This document shows positions 24,770 through 34,243 of a stretch of DNA of 50,824 bases, in pieces. The stretch's first letter is position 1; each line of letters starts with the position of its first letter. Both the position numbers and the translations under genes were made by a program. The notes beneath the pieces were generated by a model. It did not search any database. It was not told the origin of the DNA and saw only the letters and a list, made by a program, of their open reading frames with translations. The stretch is from assembly GCA_938049385.1 (NCBI GenBank), contig CALIBQ010000017.1, positions 1 through 50,824 on the forward strand. Reading direction: 5' to 3'. Source of the stretch: an uncultured Anaerolineae bacterium. Its GTDB lineage: Bacteria > Chloroflexota > Anaerolineae > JACIWP01.

Positions 24770-26278
24770 ATGCAGGAGGGAGTCGACAGGAGATTCCCAG
24801 CGGATGGGTCGGATGCAGAAGCTGAGGAACCAAACCGAGCCGTGACAGCCGGCATCACAGCAGAAGCAGTCCCACAGGAAAACGTGGCACAGCAGTCGGG
24901 TGACCAGACCCCAAACCCCATCGAAAATCCCTTGAAGGGAGAAGAAGAGACGAGCGTGCAGGACGACGAGATGATCTCAAACGTGGCAGAGGCGGTAGAC
25001 CCTTCCCTTGACCTCGATCCAGCCGCGCTCCCCCCATTGAAGCGGCCAGGGCTTGAGGAGCCAGAGGAAGAAGATTTCAGCACCATGGAGGAGCTCCTCC
25101 AGCAGGAAGAATACGGCATGGTACAGCCGCGCCGCGGCGATGTGCTCACTGGCCGGGTGATTTCGGCTTCTTCCGAGGGCCTGTTGGTGGATGTTGGGCT
25201 GAAGCGGGAGGGTATTGTGCCGGCGGCGGACCTGAACCGGCTGGACGCTAAAACCCGTTCCAACATCAAAGTGGGCGATGAAATCCCCGTATACGTTCTG
25301 CGCACCAGCGACCAGGACGGCAACCTCATCCTCTCTGTGCATCGCGCCCAGGCGGAAACGGACTGGCTGCGCGCCCAGCAGATGAAGGAGAAAGAGGAGC
25401 TGTGGGAGGGGAAGGTCACCGGGTACAACCAGGGAGGACTGGTAGTGCCGTTCGGCCGCATCCGGGGTTTCCTGCCGGCCTCCCAGCTCGTTGGCTTCCC
25501 GCGCCGCCTGACCGGCGAAGCCCGCACGGCTCGATTGGCCAAACTGGTCGGCGAGACCCTGCCGCTTAAGGTCGTAGAGGTAGACCGCCGGCGCCGGCGG
25601 CTCATCTTCTCCCATCGCGCCGCCTGGTGGGAATGGAAAGAACACCAGCGCCAGCGCCTGCTGGACGAAATCCAGGAGGGCGAGGTTCGGCACGGTGTCG
25701 TCAGCAGTCTGCGCGATTTCGGAGCGTTCGTGGACCTCGGCGGCGTCGACGGGCTGATCCATGTCTCCGAACTCTCCTGGGAGCGGGTCGAACATCCACG
25801 CGACGTGCTCAAGGTCGGCGATGAGGTGGACGTGTATGTCCTCAACGTTGACCGCGCCAGCGGCCGTATCGGGCTGAGCCTGAAGCGGCTCATCCCTGAA
25901 CCATGGTCCCAGGTTCCCGACAAATATCACGTCAACCAGCTCGTGGAGGGGATTGTCACGCGTGTCACTGACTTTGGCGTGTTCGTCAAGCTGGAAGAAG
26001 GCGTCGAGGGATTGATCCACCGCTCGGAGCTGGCGGATATTGAACCTCAGCGCCCGCGTGACCTGGTGAAAGAAGGCGATCTGCTTCTTCTGCGGGTGAT
26101 TCGGGTGGAGCCAGAGCGCCGGCGTATCGGGCTGAGCCTGCGCCAGGTCTCGGAAGAGGAATGGAGCCAGTGGGCCGCCTCCTACCACGGCGTGGAAACA
26201 GCCGTGGCTCCCGCCGATCCAATCACCGAAGCGGATTCGGATAATGCACCCCTGACTGACCAGTCCCCTGCCGAATAA
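24770..26278 (+). CDS. rpsA: S1 RNA-binding domain protein (ribosomal protein S1-like)
   Basis: A 502-residue protein with an acidic, low-complexity N-terminus (1-120) and four S1 domains at about 122-192, 210-282, 304-373 and 390-460. The last two are the most canonical (HGVVSSLRDFGAFVDLGGVD, then GLIHVSELSW). Four-domain S1 proteins are usual outside Proteobacteria, where S1 has six. It probably binds mRNA at the 30S subunit. ATG at 24770 is preceded by GGAGG and lies about 70 bases after the predicted transcription start. A DksA-type gene follows 70 bp downstream in the same direction. Ribosomal S1 is the best call, but a free RNA-binding role is possible. Confidence 0.85.
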   Translation: MQEGVDRRFPADGSDAEAEEPNRAVTAGITAEAVPQENVAQQSGDQTPNPIENPLKGEEETSVQDDEMISNVAEAVDPSLDLDPAALPPLKRPGLEEPEEEDFSTMEELLQQEEYGMVQPRRGDVLTGRVISASSEGLLVDVGLKREGIVPAADLNRLDAKTRSNIKVGDEIPVYVLRTSDQDGNLILSVHRAQAETDWLRAQQMKEKEELWEGKVTGYNQGGLVVPFGRIRGFLPASQLVGFPRRLTGEARTARLAKLVGETLPLKVVEVDRRRRRLIFSHRAAWWEWKEHQRQRLLDEIQEGEVRHGVVSSLRDFGAFVDLGGVDGLIHVSELSWERVEHPRDVLKVGDEVDVYVLNVDRASGRIGLSLKRLIPEPWSQVPDKYHVNQLVEGIVTRVTDFGVFVKLEEGVEGLIHRSELADIEPQRPRDLVKEGDLLLLRVIRVEPERRRIGLSLRQVSEEEWSQWAASYHGVETAVAPADPITEADSDNAPLTDQSPAE

Positions 26279-26348
26279 TGCACTGAGGTGTGCTGGTTTC
26301 AGGTACCGCCCGTCCGTGGTTCGTGCGCCAGTCGTCAGGAGTGAGAAC

Positions 26349-26675
26349 ATGCTGGATATGCAGGCCATGCGTGACCGGCTCGAGACAGAGCGTCAGCAGG
26401 TCTTGGAAGAGATTGCGGAGCTGGACCGCCGGCTGGAGGTGAAGCCGGACTACAGCCTGGGCGCCGGCGACCCAGCCGTATATCAATGGGAGTTCAACCT
26501 GGCACTGCGCCAACAGGCACAGGAGAAGCTCGAAGAGATCGAGGATGCCCTGCGCCGGCTGGACGAAGGACGATACGGTATCTGCGAAAAATGCGGGGGG
26601 AAGATCGAGTGGGAGCGCCTGGACCTCCTGCCCACCACCCGCTTCTGCGCCACCTGCGCGCAGTCAAAATCATAA
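26349..26675 (+). CDS. DksA/TraR-family C4 zinc-finger protein
   Basis: A 108-residue protein with a coiled-coil N-terminal half (DRLETERQQVLEEIAELDRR) and a C4 zinc finger, C79-x2-C82 and C100-x2-C103 (YGICEKCGGKIEW, RFCATC). This matches the YteA/TraR branch of DksA proteins, which bind in the RNA polymerase secondary channel. The coiled-coil tip acidic motif of true DksA is not evident, so ppGpp-linked activity is uncertain. ATG at 26349 follows AGGAG. It is the second gene after the S1 promoter and ends in a strong terminator. Confidence 0.88.
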   Translation: MLDMQAMRDRLETERQQVLEEIAELDRRLEVKPDYSLGAGDPAVYQWEFNLALRQQAQEKLEEIEDALRRLDEGRYGICEKCGGKIEWERLDLLPTTRFCATCAQSKS

Positions 26676-26691
26676 GCCCTACAGAGCCAAC

Positions 26692-26722
26692 AGCCCCTGG
26701 CCGAAACGCCAGGGGCTTTTTC
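26692..26722 (+). terminator. Rho-independent terminator after the zinc-finger gene
   Basis: A perfect 10-bp stem AGCCCCTGGC (26692-26701) and GCCAGGGGCT (26708-26717), followed by TTTTTC. Confidence 0.93.
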
Positions 26723-26749
26723 ATTGGCAGGACGCCGGCCGGCGTCAGC

Positions 26750-27022
26750 TCACGCCAGGCCGCAAATCAGGTCCATGAAGCTCTCCATATCCTGACAGGC
26801 ATACTGGCGCATGAGACAGTCCAGACGGGCCACTTCCTGGGCGCCGAGCCATTCCTCGGCCTGCTGGCGTGAAATGGCGCCGGCCATGTACTTCTCGGCA
26901 ACCTTCTGGCGGAACAGCTCCTGGACGCCGATATCCAGCGCCATGCCCAGGACATCCCGTTCTGACAAGCCCATTTCCTGTGCCAGAAACGCCAGCCGCT
27001 CACCAAACGAAAGAGTAGACAT
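26750..27022 (-). CDS. Unknown 90-residue protein, helix-turn-helix-like
   Basis: A small protein with no family I can name with confidence. It is predicted largely helical; the stretch EKYMAGAISRQQAEEWLGAQ recalls the C-terminal helix pair of UPF0175-type antitoxins, but no toxin gene adjoins. It has its own promoter (TTGAAA-17-TATAAT at 27071-27099), and ATG at 27022 follows AGGAG seven bases upstream, so it is very probably expressed. The longer open frame (to 27172) would start upstream of that promoter. It sits alone between the zinc-finger terminator and the divergent serS promoter. A Cys pair near the end (about residues 69 and 75) is unusual for antitoxins. Confidence 0.65.
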   Translation of the reverse strand: MSTLSFGERLAFLAQEMGLSERDVLGMALDIGVQELFRQKVAEKYMAGAISRQQAEEWLGAQEVARLDCLMRQYACQDMESFMDLICGLA

Positions 27023-27070
27023 ATTCCCGCTCCTGGATGCATTCCGCTCCATCACCGCCTGCACATTTTC

Positions 27071-27099
27071 ATTATACCGGATTCGACCGTTTATTTCAA
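27071..27099 (-). promoter_or_regulatory. Promoter of the 90-residue protein gene
   Basis: On the minus strand TTGAAA (27094-27099), 17 bp and TATAAT (27071-27076). Start of transcription is about 42 bases before the ATG. Confidence 0.7.
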
Positions 27100-27165
27100 C
27101 CACGGCACTGCCAGGCAGGTTAGATGCAAACCTCTCACATGCGCGGCTTCCCAACGCGCTCCGCG

Positions 27166-27194
27166 TTGACACTTTCTCACCCGCGTGCTATAAT
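27166..27194 (+). promoter_or_regulatory. serS promoter (perfect consensus)
   Basis: TTGACA (27166-27171), 17 bp and TATAAT (27189-27194). Transcription should begin near 27201, giving a leader of about 116 bases. Confidence 0.88.
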
Positions 27195-27212
27195 CGTTGC
27201 TAACGTTGAGCT

Positions 27213-27284
27213 GAGGGACGGGCGGCACAGCCGCGGCGGGCTTCTCCTCCTTTCATCAGCGAAAGGGGTGCAAGCCCGTTTTAT
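27213..27284 (+). promoter_or_regulatory. serS leader with attenuator-like terminator hairpin
   Basis: A first hairpin GCGGC-aca-GCCGC (27222-27234) is followed by a long stem: CGGGCTT (27237-27243) pairs with AAGCCCG (27272-27278), with an inner stem CTCCTTTC/GAAAGGGG, and then TTTTAT. This is a rho-independent terminator placed before the start codon. The 5' part (GGGCGGCA-CAGCCGCGG) faintly recalls the T-box antiterminator, but the leader is too short for a Stem I with a specifier codon. Mechanism is unknown. Confidence 0.6.
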
Positions 27285-27316
27285 ATGAGCGGCCGGCCCC
27301 GAAGGGAGATGCACAC

Positions 27317-28585
27317 ATGCTGGACCTCAATTACATCCGGGAGCACACCGACGAGGTGCGGGAAGGCCTCCGCAAACTGCACCTGGACGCCCCCATTGAC
27401 GAAATCCTGGAGACGGATGCCCGCCGGCGCCAGCTCCTGCAGGAGGTCGAAAGCCTGCGCGCCCGCCGCAACGCTGTCTCCAAGGAGATCGGCAAGATGC
27501 GCGACGAGGCCGGCCGGCAGGCCCTCATCGCCGAGATGCGCCAGGTGGGTGACCAGATTGACGCCCTCGAAAAGGAACTGCGGCAGGTGGATGCCCGCCT
27601 GGAACAGCTCCTCCTCGAAGTCCCCAACATGCCGCACCCTTCCGTGCCGGAAGGCAGAGACGAAAGCGAGAACATCGTGGTGCGGCAGGAGGGCACCTTC
27701 CGCCAGTTCGACTTTGAGCCGCTCCCCCACTGGGAGCTGGGCACGACGCTGGATATCATTGATTTCGAGCGGGCGGTGAAAATATCCGGCACCCGCTTCT
27801 ACGTCCTGAAGGGCGCCGGCGCGCGCCTGCACCGCGCCCTGGTGGCCTGGATGATTGACCTGCACGTGCAGAAGCACGGCTACACCGAGGTGCTGGCGCC
27901 GTACCTGGTGCGCCGGGAATGCCTGCTCGGCACCGGCCAACTGCCCAAGTTCGCCGAGAACCTGTACTTCGACGCGGAGGATGACCTGTGGCTCATCCCC
28001 ACCGCGGAGGTATCGGTTACCAATCTGTTCCGGGATGAGATACTGCCGGCGGAGGCCCTGCCTATCAACCTGGTCTCCTATTCCGCCTGCTTCCGCCGGG
28101 AGAAGATGTCCGCCGGCCGCGATGTGCGCGGCATCAAGCGCGTCCACCAGTTCGATAAAGTGGAAATGGTCAAAATCGTGGCGCCGGAGACCTCCGAGGA
28201 AGAGCTGTTCAAGCTGATTGACAACGCCGAGGACGTGTGCCGCGGGCTGGGTATCCCACACCGCGTGGTGCAGATGTGCACCGGAGACCTGAGCTTCACC
28301 GCCTCGGTCAAATACGACATTGAGATGTGGGCGCCCGGCTCCCAGGAATGGCTGGAGGTCAGCTCCTGCTCGCTCTTTGGGGATTTCCAGGCGCGTCGGG
28401 CCAATATCCGCTATCGGCCGGCGGCCGGCAAAAAACCGCGCTATGTGCACACACTCAACGGCTCCGGCCTGGCCCTGCCGCGCGTCATGATCGCTGTCAT
28501 GGAAAACTACCAGCAGGCTGACGGCTCCATCGTAATACCGGAAGTCCTGCGCCCCTACATGGGTGGGCAGGAAGTCATCCGGTAG
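27317..28585 (+). CDS. serS: Seryl-tRNA synthetase
   Basis: A 422-residue class II aminoacyl-tRNA synthetase of normal length. Residues 1-110 form the coiled-coil arm (MLDLNYIREHTDEVREGL, then RRRQLLQEVESLRARRNAVS) that contacts the tRNA long variable arm. Motif 2 is in SACFRREKMSAGRDVRGIKR and motif 3 in NGSGLALPRVMIAVMENYQ. It charges tRNA-Ser in the cytoplasm. ATG at 27317 follows GAAGGGAG. The consensus promoter and the terminator-type leader just upstream suggest attenuation control. lipM and a DUF503 gene follow closely and are likely in the same transcript. Confidence 0.97.
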   Translation: MLDLNYIREHTDEVREGLRKLHLDAPIDEILETDARRRQLLQEVESLRARRNAVSKEIGKMRDEAGRQALIAEMRQVGDQIDALEKELRQVDARLEQLLLEVPNMPHPSVPEGRDESENIVVRQEGTFRQFDFEPLPHWELGTTLDIIDFERAVKISGTRFYVLKGAGARLHRALVAWMIDLHVQKHGYTEVLAPYLVRRECLLGTGQLPKFAENLYFDAEDDLWLIPTAEVSVTNLFRDEILPAEALPINLVSYSACFRREKMSAGRDVRGIKRVHQFDKVEMVKIVAPETSEEELFKLIDNAEDVCRGLGIPHRVVQMCTGDLSFTASVKYDIEMWAPGSQEWLEVSSCSLFGDFQARRANIRYRPAAGKKPRYVHTLNGSGLALPRVMIAVMENYQQADGSIVIPEVLRPYMGGQEVIR

Positions 28586-28618
28586 CCATATCCCAGCGAC
28601 GTATCAGCACGGCACAGC

Positions 28619-29482
28619 ATGGACATGGAACCACAGCAAGAGGATGGGACATTGACATATCCGCCGGCGCGCTGGCGCTTGCTCATCGCTGGCTTCGCCG
28701 ACGGCGCCACCAACATGGCCGTGGACGAAGCCATCATGCGCGGGGTGGCGGAAGGGATCGCGCCGCCTACCCTGCGCTTTTACGGCTGGGAGCCGCCCTG
28801 CGTGTCCATCGGATACGCCCAGTCGCTGGAAAAGGAGATTGATCTGGCGCGCTGTGCTGACGCCGGCGTGGACTGGGTGCGCCGGCCCACTGGCGGACGC
28901 GCCATCCTGCATGTGGACGAGCTGACGTACAGCGTGGTGACGCGGCTGGACGACCCGCGCGCCGCCGGCGGCGTGGTGGAGTCCTACCGCCGGCTCAGCC
29001 GGGGCTTGGTGGCCGGCCTCTCCCTGCTGGGCGTCCCGGCTGTCCAGGCGGAGTACCAGCGGAACGAAAACGCCAGCGGCTTCAGCTCCGCCTGCTTCGA
29101 CGTCCCTTCCCATTATGAGGTGACGGCGAACGGCAAGAAGCTGGTGGGCAGTGCGCAGGTGCGCCGGCAGGGCGTCCTGCTCCAGCACGGCACCCTGCCC
29201 CTCTACGGGGACATCACCCGGCTGGTGGATTATTTGCGCCTGGAGAGCGAAGAGGAACGGGAAGCCCTGCGCCGCAAGCTGGCACAGCGGGCCGCCACCC
29301 TGGAAATGACATTGGGGAGACGTGTGGAGTTTGCGGAAGCGGTCCGGGCCATGGCGCAGGGGTTCGCCCGGGCGCTGAACCTGGAGCTGGTCGCCGGCGA
29401 GCTGACGCCCCAGGAGCGGGAATGGGTCGAAGAAAGCCGGCGCCAGCGCTATGCCAACCCGGAGTGGAACGCACAGCGGTAG
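28619..29482 (+). CDS. lipM: Octanoyl/lipoate transferase of the LplA/LipM family
   Basis: A 287-residue BPL/LplA-fold protein. Conserved blocks are ATNMAVDEAIMR, VRRPTGGRAILH and the substrate-lysine loop GKKLVGSAQVRRQG. The Cys in SSACFDVPSHYEV sits where LipM/LipL octanoyltransferases have their acyl-cysteine. This favours octanoyl transfer from acyl carrier protein to lipoyl domains over ATP-dependent lipoate ligation. It lies 33 bp after serS. No strong ribosome-binding site precedes ATG 28619, and ATG 28625 is an alternative. The choice between LipM and lipoate ligase A is the main uncertainty. Confidence 0.85.
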   Translation: MDMEPQQEDGTLTYPPARWRLLIAGFADGATNMAVDEAIMRGVAEGIAPPTLRFYGWEPPCVSIGYAQSLEKEIDLARCADAGVDWVRRPTGGRAILHVDELTYSVVTRLDDPRAAGGVVESYRRLSRGLVAGLSLLGVPAVQAEYQRNENASGFSSACFDVPSHYEVTANGKKLVGSAQVRRQGVLLQHGTLPLYGDITRLVDYLRLESEEEREALRRKLAQRAATLEMTLGRRVEFAEAVRAMAQGFARALNLELVAGELTPQEREWVEESRRQRYANPEWNAQR

Positions 29483-29488
29483 GACACC

Positions 29489-29779
29489 ATGAGCATGATT
29501 ATCGCCGCCTGCACTATGGTACTGCGCCTGCCGGGCAACGGCTCGCTCAAAGGCAAGCGCAGTGTGGTCAAATCCATTGTGGCGCGCCTGCACCAGGAGT
29601 TCAACCTCTCGGTTGCGGAAGTGGGGGCGCAGGATGTCTGGCAGGAAGCTGTCATCGGCATGGTCTGCGTCTCCAGCGACCGGGATTACGCCCATGGGCT
29701 GTTAGAGCGCGCCGTGCAGTGGGTGATGCTGAACCGCCCCGACGTGGAAGTGCTCGACTATTCCATCGAGTGGTGCTAG
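29489..29779 (+). CDS. DUF503 (YlxP-like) protein
   Basis: A 96-residue protein matching DUF503/YlxP: it opens IIAACTMVLRLPGNGSLKGK, continues KRSVVKSIVARLHQEFNLSV and AEVGAQDVWQEAVIG. It has a ferredoxin-like alpha/beta fold. The family is often encoded beside infB/rbfA and thought to touch ribosome assembly; here it follows lipM by 6 bp, an unusual location. Start at ATG 29489 gives the conserved N-terminus. Confidence 0.88.
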   Translation: MSMIIAACTMVLRLPGNGSLKGKRSVVKSIVARLHQEFNLSVAEVGAQDVWQEAVIGMVCVSSDRDYAHGLLERAVQWVMLNRPDVEVLDYSIEWC

Positions 29780-29814
29780 CTCTGCGGGCAGTCTCTCCCT
29801 CAAGTTTCTCCCGG

Positions 29815-29935
29815 GCGGGAGACGCTTGGGCTGAAAGAGCGAAGCTCTGTGGGCTACTATCCAGCCCTCGAAAGGGGCTTCGCCTGCTCGGCCAGGCGGT
29901 TCAGCGACTGGCGGGACGCACAGAGCGGCATTAAC
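29815..29935. repeat. Structured intergenic segment, degenerate repeat
   Basis: Within the 388-bp gap before gyrA this stretch holds several short stems (GAGC-gaa-GCTC at 29837-29847, AGCCC/GGGGCT). It shares the string GGGGCTTCGCCTxCTCxGCC with 37175-37198, inside another MITE-like region. I see no gene. It may be a decayed copy of the same family or a structured RNA element; neither is proven. Confidence 0.3.
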
Positions 29936-30121
29936 ACCCAAAGGAAACCGCCAGCCCTTCGTTCTCTCCAGATAGTGCTGTGCCGGCAAGCCTTCCTGGC
30001 CCACTCCCAACCGCGCATGATTTCTACATTATTATTTGATCATGCTGAACTGCCGTAGGACAAGCTTTTCCCTGACCGCGCGTCTGACAGGTTCGGAATA
30101 GGCCGGCCGCCCCGTTCCGGG

Positions 30122-30127
30122 TATAAT
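30122..30127 (+). promoter_or_regulatory. gyrA -10 element
   Basis: A perfect TATAAT with no clear -35. It lies 40 bp before the chosen gyrA start. Weak -35 dependence would suit supercoiling-sensitive control, known for gyrase genes elsewhere. Confidence 0.55.
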
Positions 30128-30167
30128 ATGTCTGTCGCAACCATCTTTGCGGAATTTGTGGAGAACC

Positions 30168-32660
<2,493 letters not shown>

Positions 32661-32702
32661 CGCCGGCGGCCGGATGACGGCCGGCTGATAAGGAGGTTCG
32701 TC

Positions 32703-34076
32703 ATGGCACCCAACTCGTTCTGGAAACGCACCCCGGGACAGATGATGGAATTTCTCCTGGGGTTGGATGTCAATTACCTGGCGGAGACCCTGGTGGCCTT
32801 CGCTAACGCCGACGGCGGCACCATTGTCGTCGGCATGGATGCCAGCGGGGAACGCGAGGAAGGCATCTTCCTGGACGATGTGGCGATGGCCCTGCAGAGT
32901 GCCCAGAGCCGCTGTCGGCCGCCGGTACCGGTCGAATGGCATCCCTCGGAGACGCCGGACGGCCTGCCGGTCCTGCTGGAGGTCCAGCGCAGTCCGGACT
33001 TGCACAGCCTGGATGACGGCCGTGTGCTCGTCCGCTCTGGCCGGCTGAACCGCCCTCTGGGCGGCGAGGAAATCCTGCATCTGGCCTCCGGCAAGGGTCG
33101 CGGCGAGTTCGAACTGGAGCCAGTGCCCGGCGCCACATTAGACGACCTTGACCCTGACATCATCGAAGAGTACCTGGACAAGCGCAAGAAGCGTTCCCCG
33201 CGCGCCATTGCGGAGACGCCGGAGCAGGTGCTGGTGGAGATCGGGGCGCTGGACGCGCAGATGCGCCCTACTGTTGCCGGCATGCTCCTGTTCGGCCGGC
33301 ATCCCCAGGTGTTCCTGCCCAAGACCGGCGTCCAGTTCGTGCGCTTTCTGGGCAGTCGGAGCGAACCCGGTTCCCAGCGGGCCTCGGACCAGTACGGCCG
33401 GCGCGAGGAGATGGTCGGCCCTCTGCCTCGGCTCATTCAGGAGACCTGGGAACTGCTGTGGCAGTACCTCAACCCCACCGAAGAGGTGAACGGTCTGGCA
33501 CGGCAGGAGCACAGCGATTACCCACCTATCGCCGTGCGCGAAGCATTTATCAACGCCGTCGCCCACCGGGATTACCGCATCCGCGGCCGGCAGATCGAGA
33601 TTCACATGTACGATGACCTGCTGGAAATCACCAGCCCCGGCGGCCTGCCCGGCTACATCACCCTGGACAACATCGTGGACGAGCACTTCTCGCGCAACCC
33701 GCGCATCGTCAACGGCTTGTACTACTGGGGATACATTGAGGAACTCGGCACGGGTATTGACCGCATGATGTCCGAAATGGCCCGCGCCGGCCACCCGCCC
33801 CCCGTCTTCCACGAGACACCCTTCTCTTTCACGGTTACGCTGTACAGCCGGCGCGATCGCGCCCCCATCCCCGTCTGGGAAGAAGACATGAACGAGCGCC
33901 AGTTGAAGGCGCTGAACTACATCGCCCAGCATGGGCGCATCACCAACCGCGAGTACCGCCAGCTCTGCCCCGATGTCACGCCGGAGACCATCCGCCTGGA
34001 CCTGGCGGATTTGGTGGCACGTGGCATCCTGCTGAAAATCGGCGACAAGCGCGGCACATATTACATCCTGAAGTAA
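32703..34076 (+). CDS. AlbA_2 / HATPase_c_4 / winged-helix regulator
   Basis: A 457-residue protein of the family often labelled ATP-binding or RecG-like transcriptional regulator. Residues 15-115 are the AlbA_2 (Schlafen-type) domain (TLVAFANADGGTIVVGMD). Residues about 270-390 are a HATPase_c_4 module (PIAVREAFINAVAHRDYR, ELGTGIDRMMSEM). Residues about 396-457 form a winged helix (GRITNREYRQLCPDVTPETI). Such proteins combine nucleic-acid binding with a GHKL-type ATPase fold. AAGGAGG precedes ATG 32703. It follows gyrA by 42 bp and precedes the NACHT-FGE gene, whose promoter carries repeats it could bind. Direct regulation is inference. Confidence 0.85.
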   Translation: MAPNSFWKRTPGQMMEFLLGLDVNYLAETLVAFANADGGTIVVGMDASGEREEGIFLDDVAMALQSAQSRCRPPVPVEWHPSETPDGLPVLLEVQRSPDLHSLDDGRVLVRSGRLNRPLGGEEILHLASGKGRGEFELEPVPGATLDDLDPDIIEEYLDKRKKRSPRAIAETPEQVLVEIGALDAQMRPTVAGMLLFGRHPQVFLPKTGVQFVRFLGSRSEPGSQRASDQYGRREEMVGPLPRLIQETWELLWQYLNPTEEVNGLARQEHSDYPPIAVREAFINAVAHRDYRIRGRQIEIHMYDDLLEITSPGGLPGYITLDNIVDEHFSRNPRIVNGLYYWGYIEELGTGIDRMMSEMARAGHPPPVFHETPFSFTVTLYSRRDRAPIPVWEEDMNERQLKALNYIAQHGRITNREYRQLCPDVTPETIRLDLADLVARGILLKIGDKRGTYYILK

Positions 34077-34134
34077 GCCGGCGAAATTTTAGCTTAAGAA
34101 GGGGTGCAGCGCGCTGTGCCGGCCGCCGGAACGC

Positions 34135-34163
34135 TTGACAATAACATATGCCGTCGCTACAAT
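34135..34163 (+). promoter_or_regulatory. Promoter of the NACHT-FGE gene
   Basis: TTGACA (34135-34140), 17 bp and TACAAT (34158-34163). The predicted start near 34170 lies just before the TATCCCAAA repeats. Confidence 0.8.
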
Positions 34164-34173
34164 GATAGCAGAA

Positions 34174-34219
34174 TATCCCAAACCGATATCCCAAATATCC
34201 CAAAGGGGATATTTGGGAT
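34174..34219 (+). promoter_or_regulatory. TATCCCAAA iterons and perfect hairpin (operator or leader)
   Basis: TATCCCAAA occurs at 34174, 34187 and 34196. The last two form the left arm of a perfect 14-bp inverted repeat: ATCCCAAATATCCC (34188-34201), a 4-base loop and GGGATATTTGGGAT (34206-34219). At DNA level this offers four copies of one half-site. At RNA level it is a stable stem just before the ribosome-binding region. Confidence 0.7.
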
Positions 34220-34243
34220 TGCGCATCTGCGGTTCAGAAAGGG

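Noticed and set aside
27195-27316. Canonical T-box riboswitch before serS
   Set aside because: Only a faint resemblance to the antiterminator is seen, and the promoter leaves about 30 bases before it, too few for Stem I and a specifier loop.
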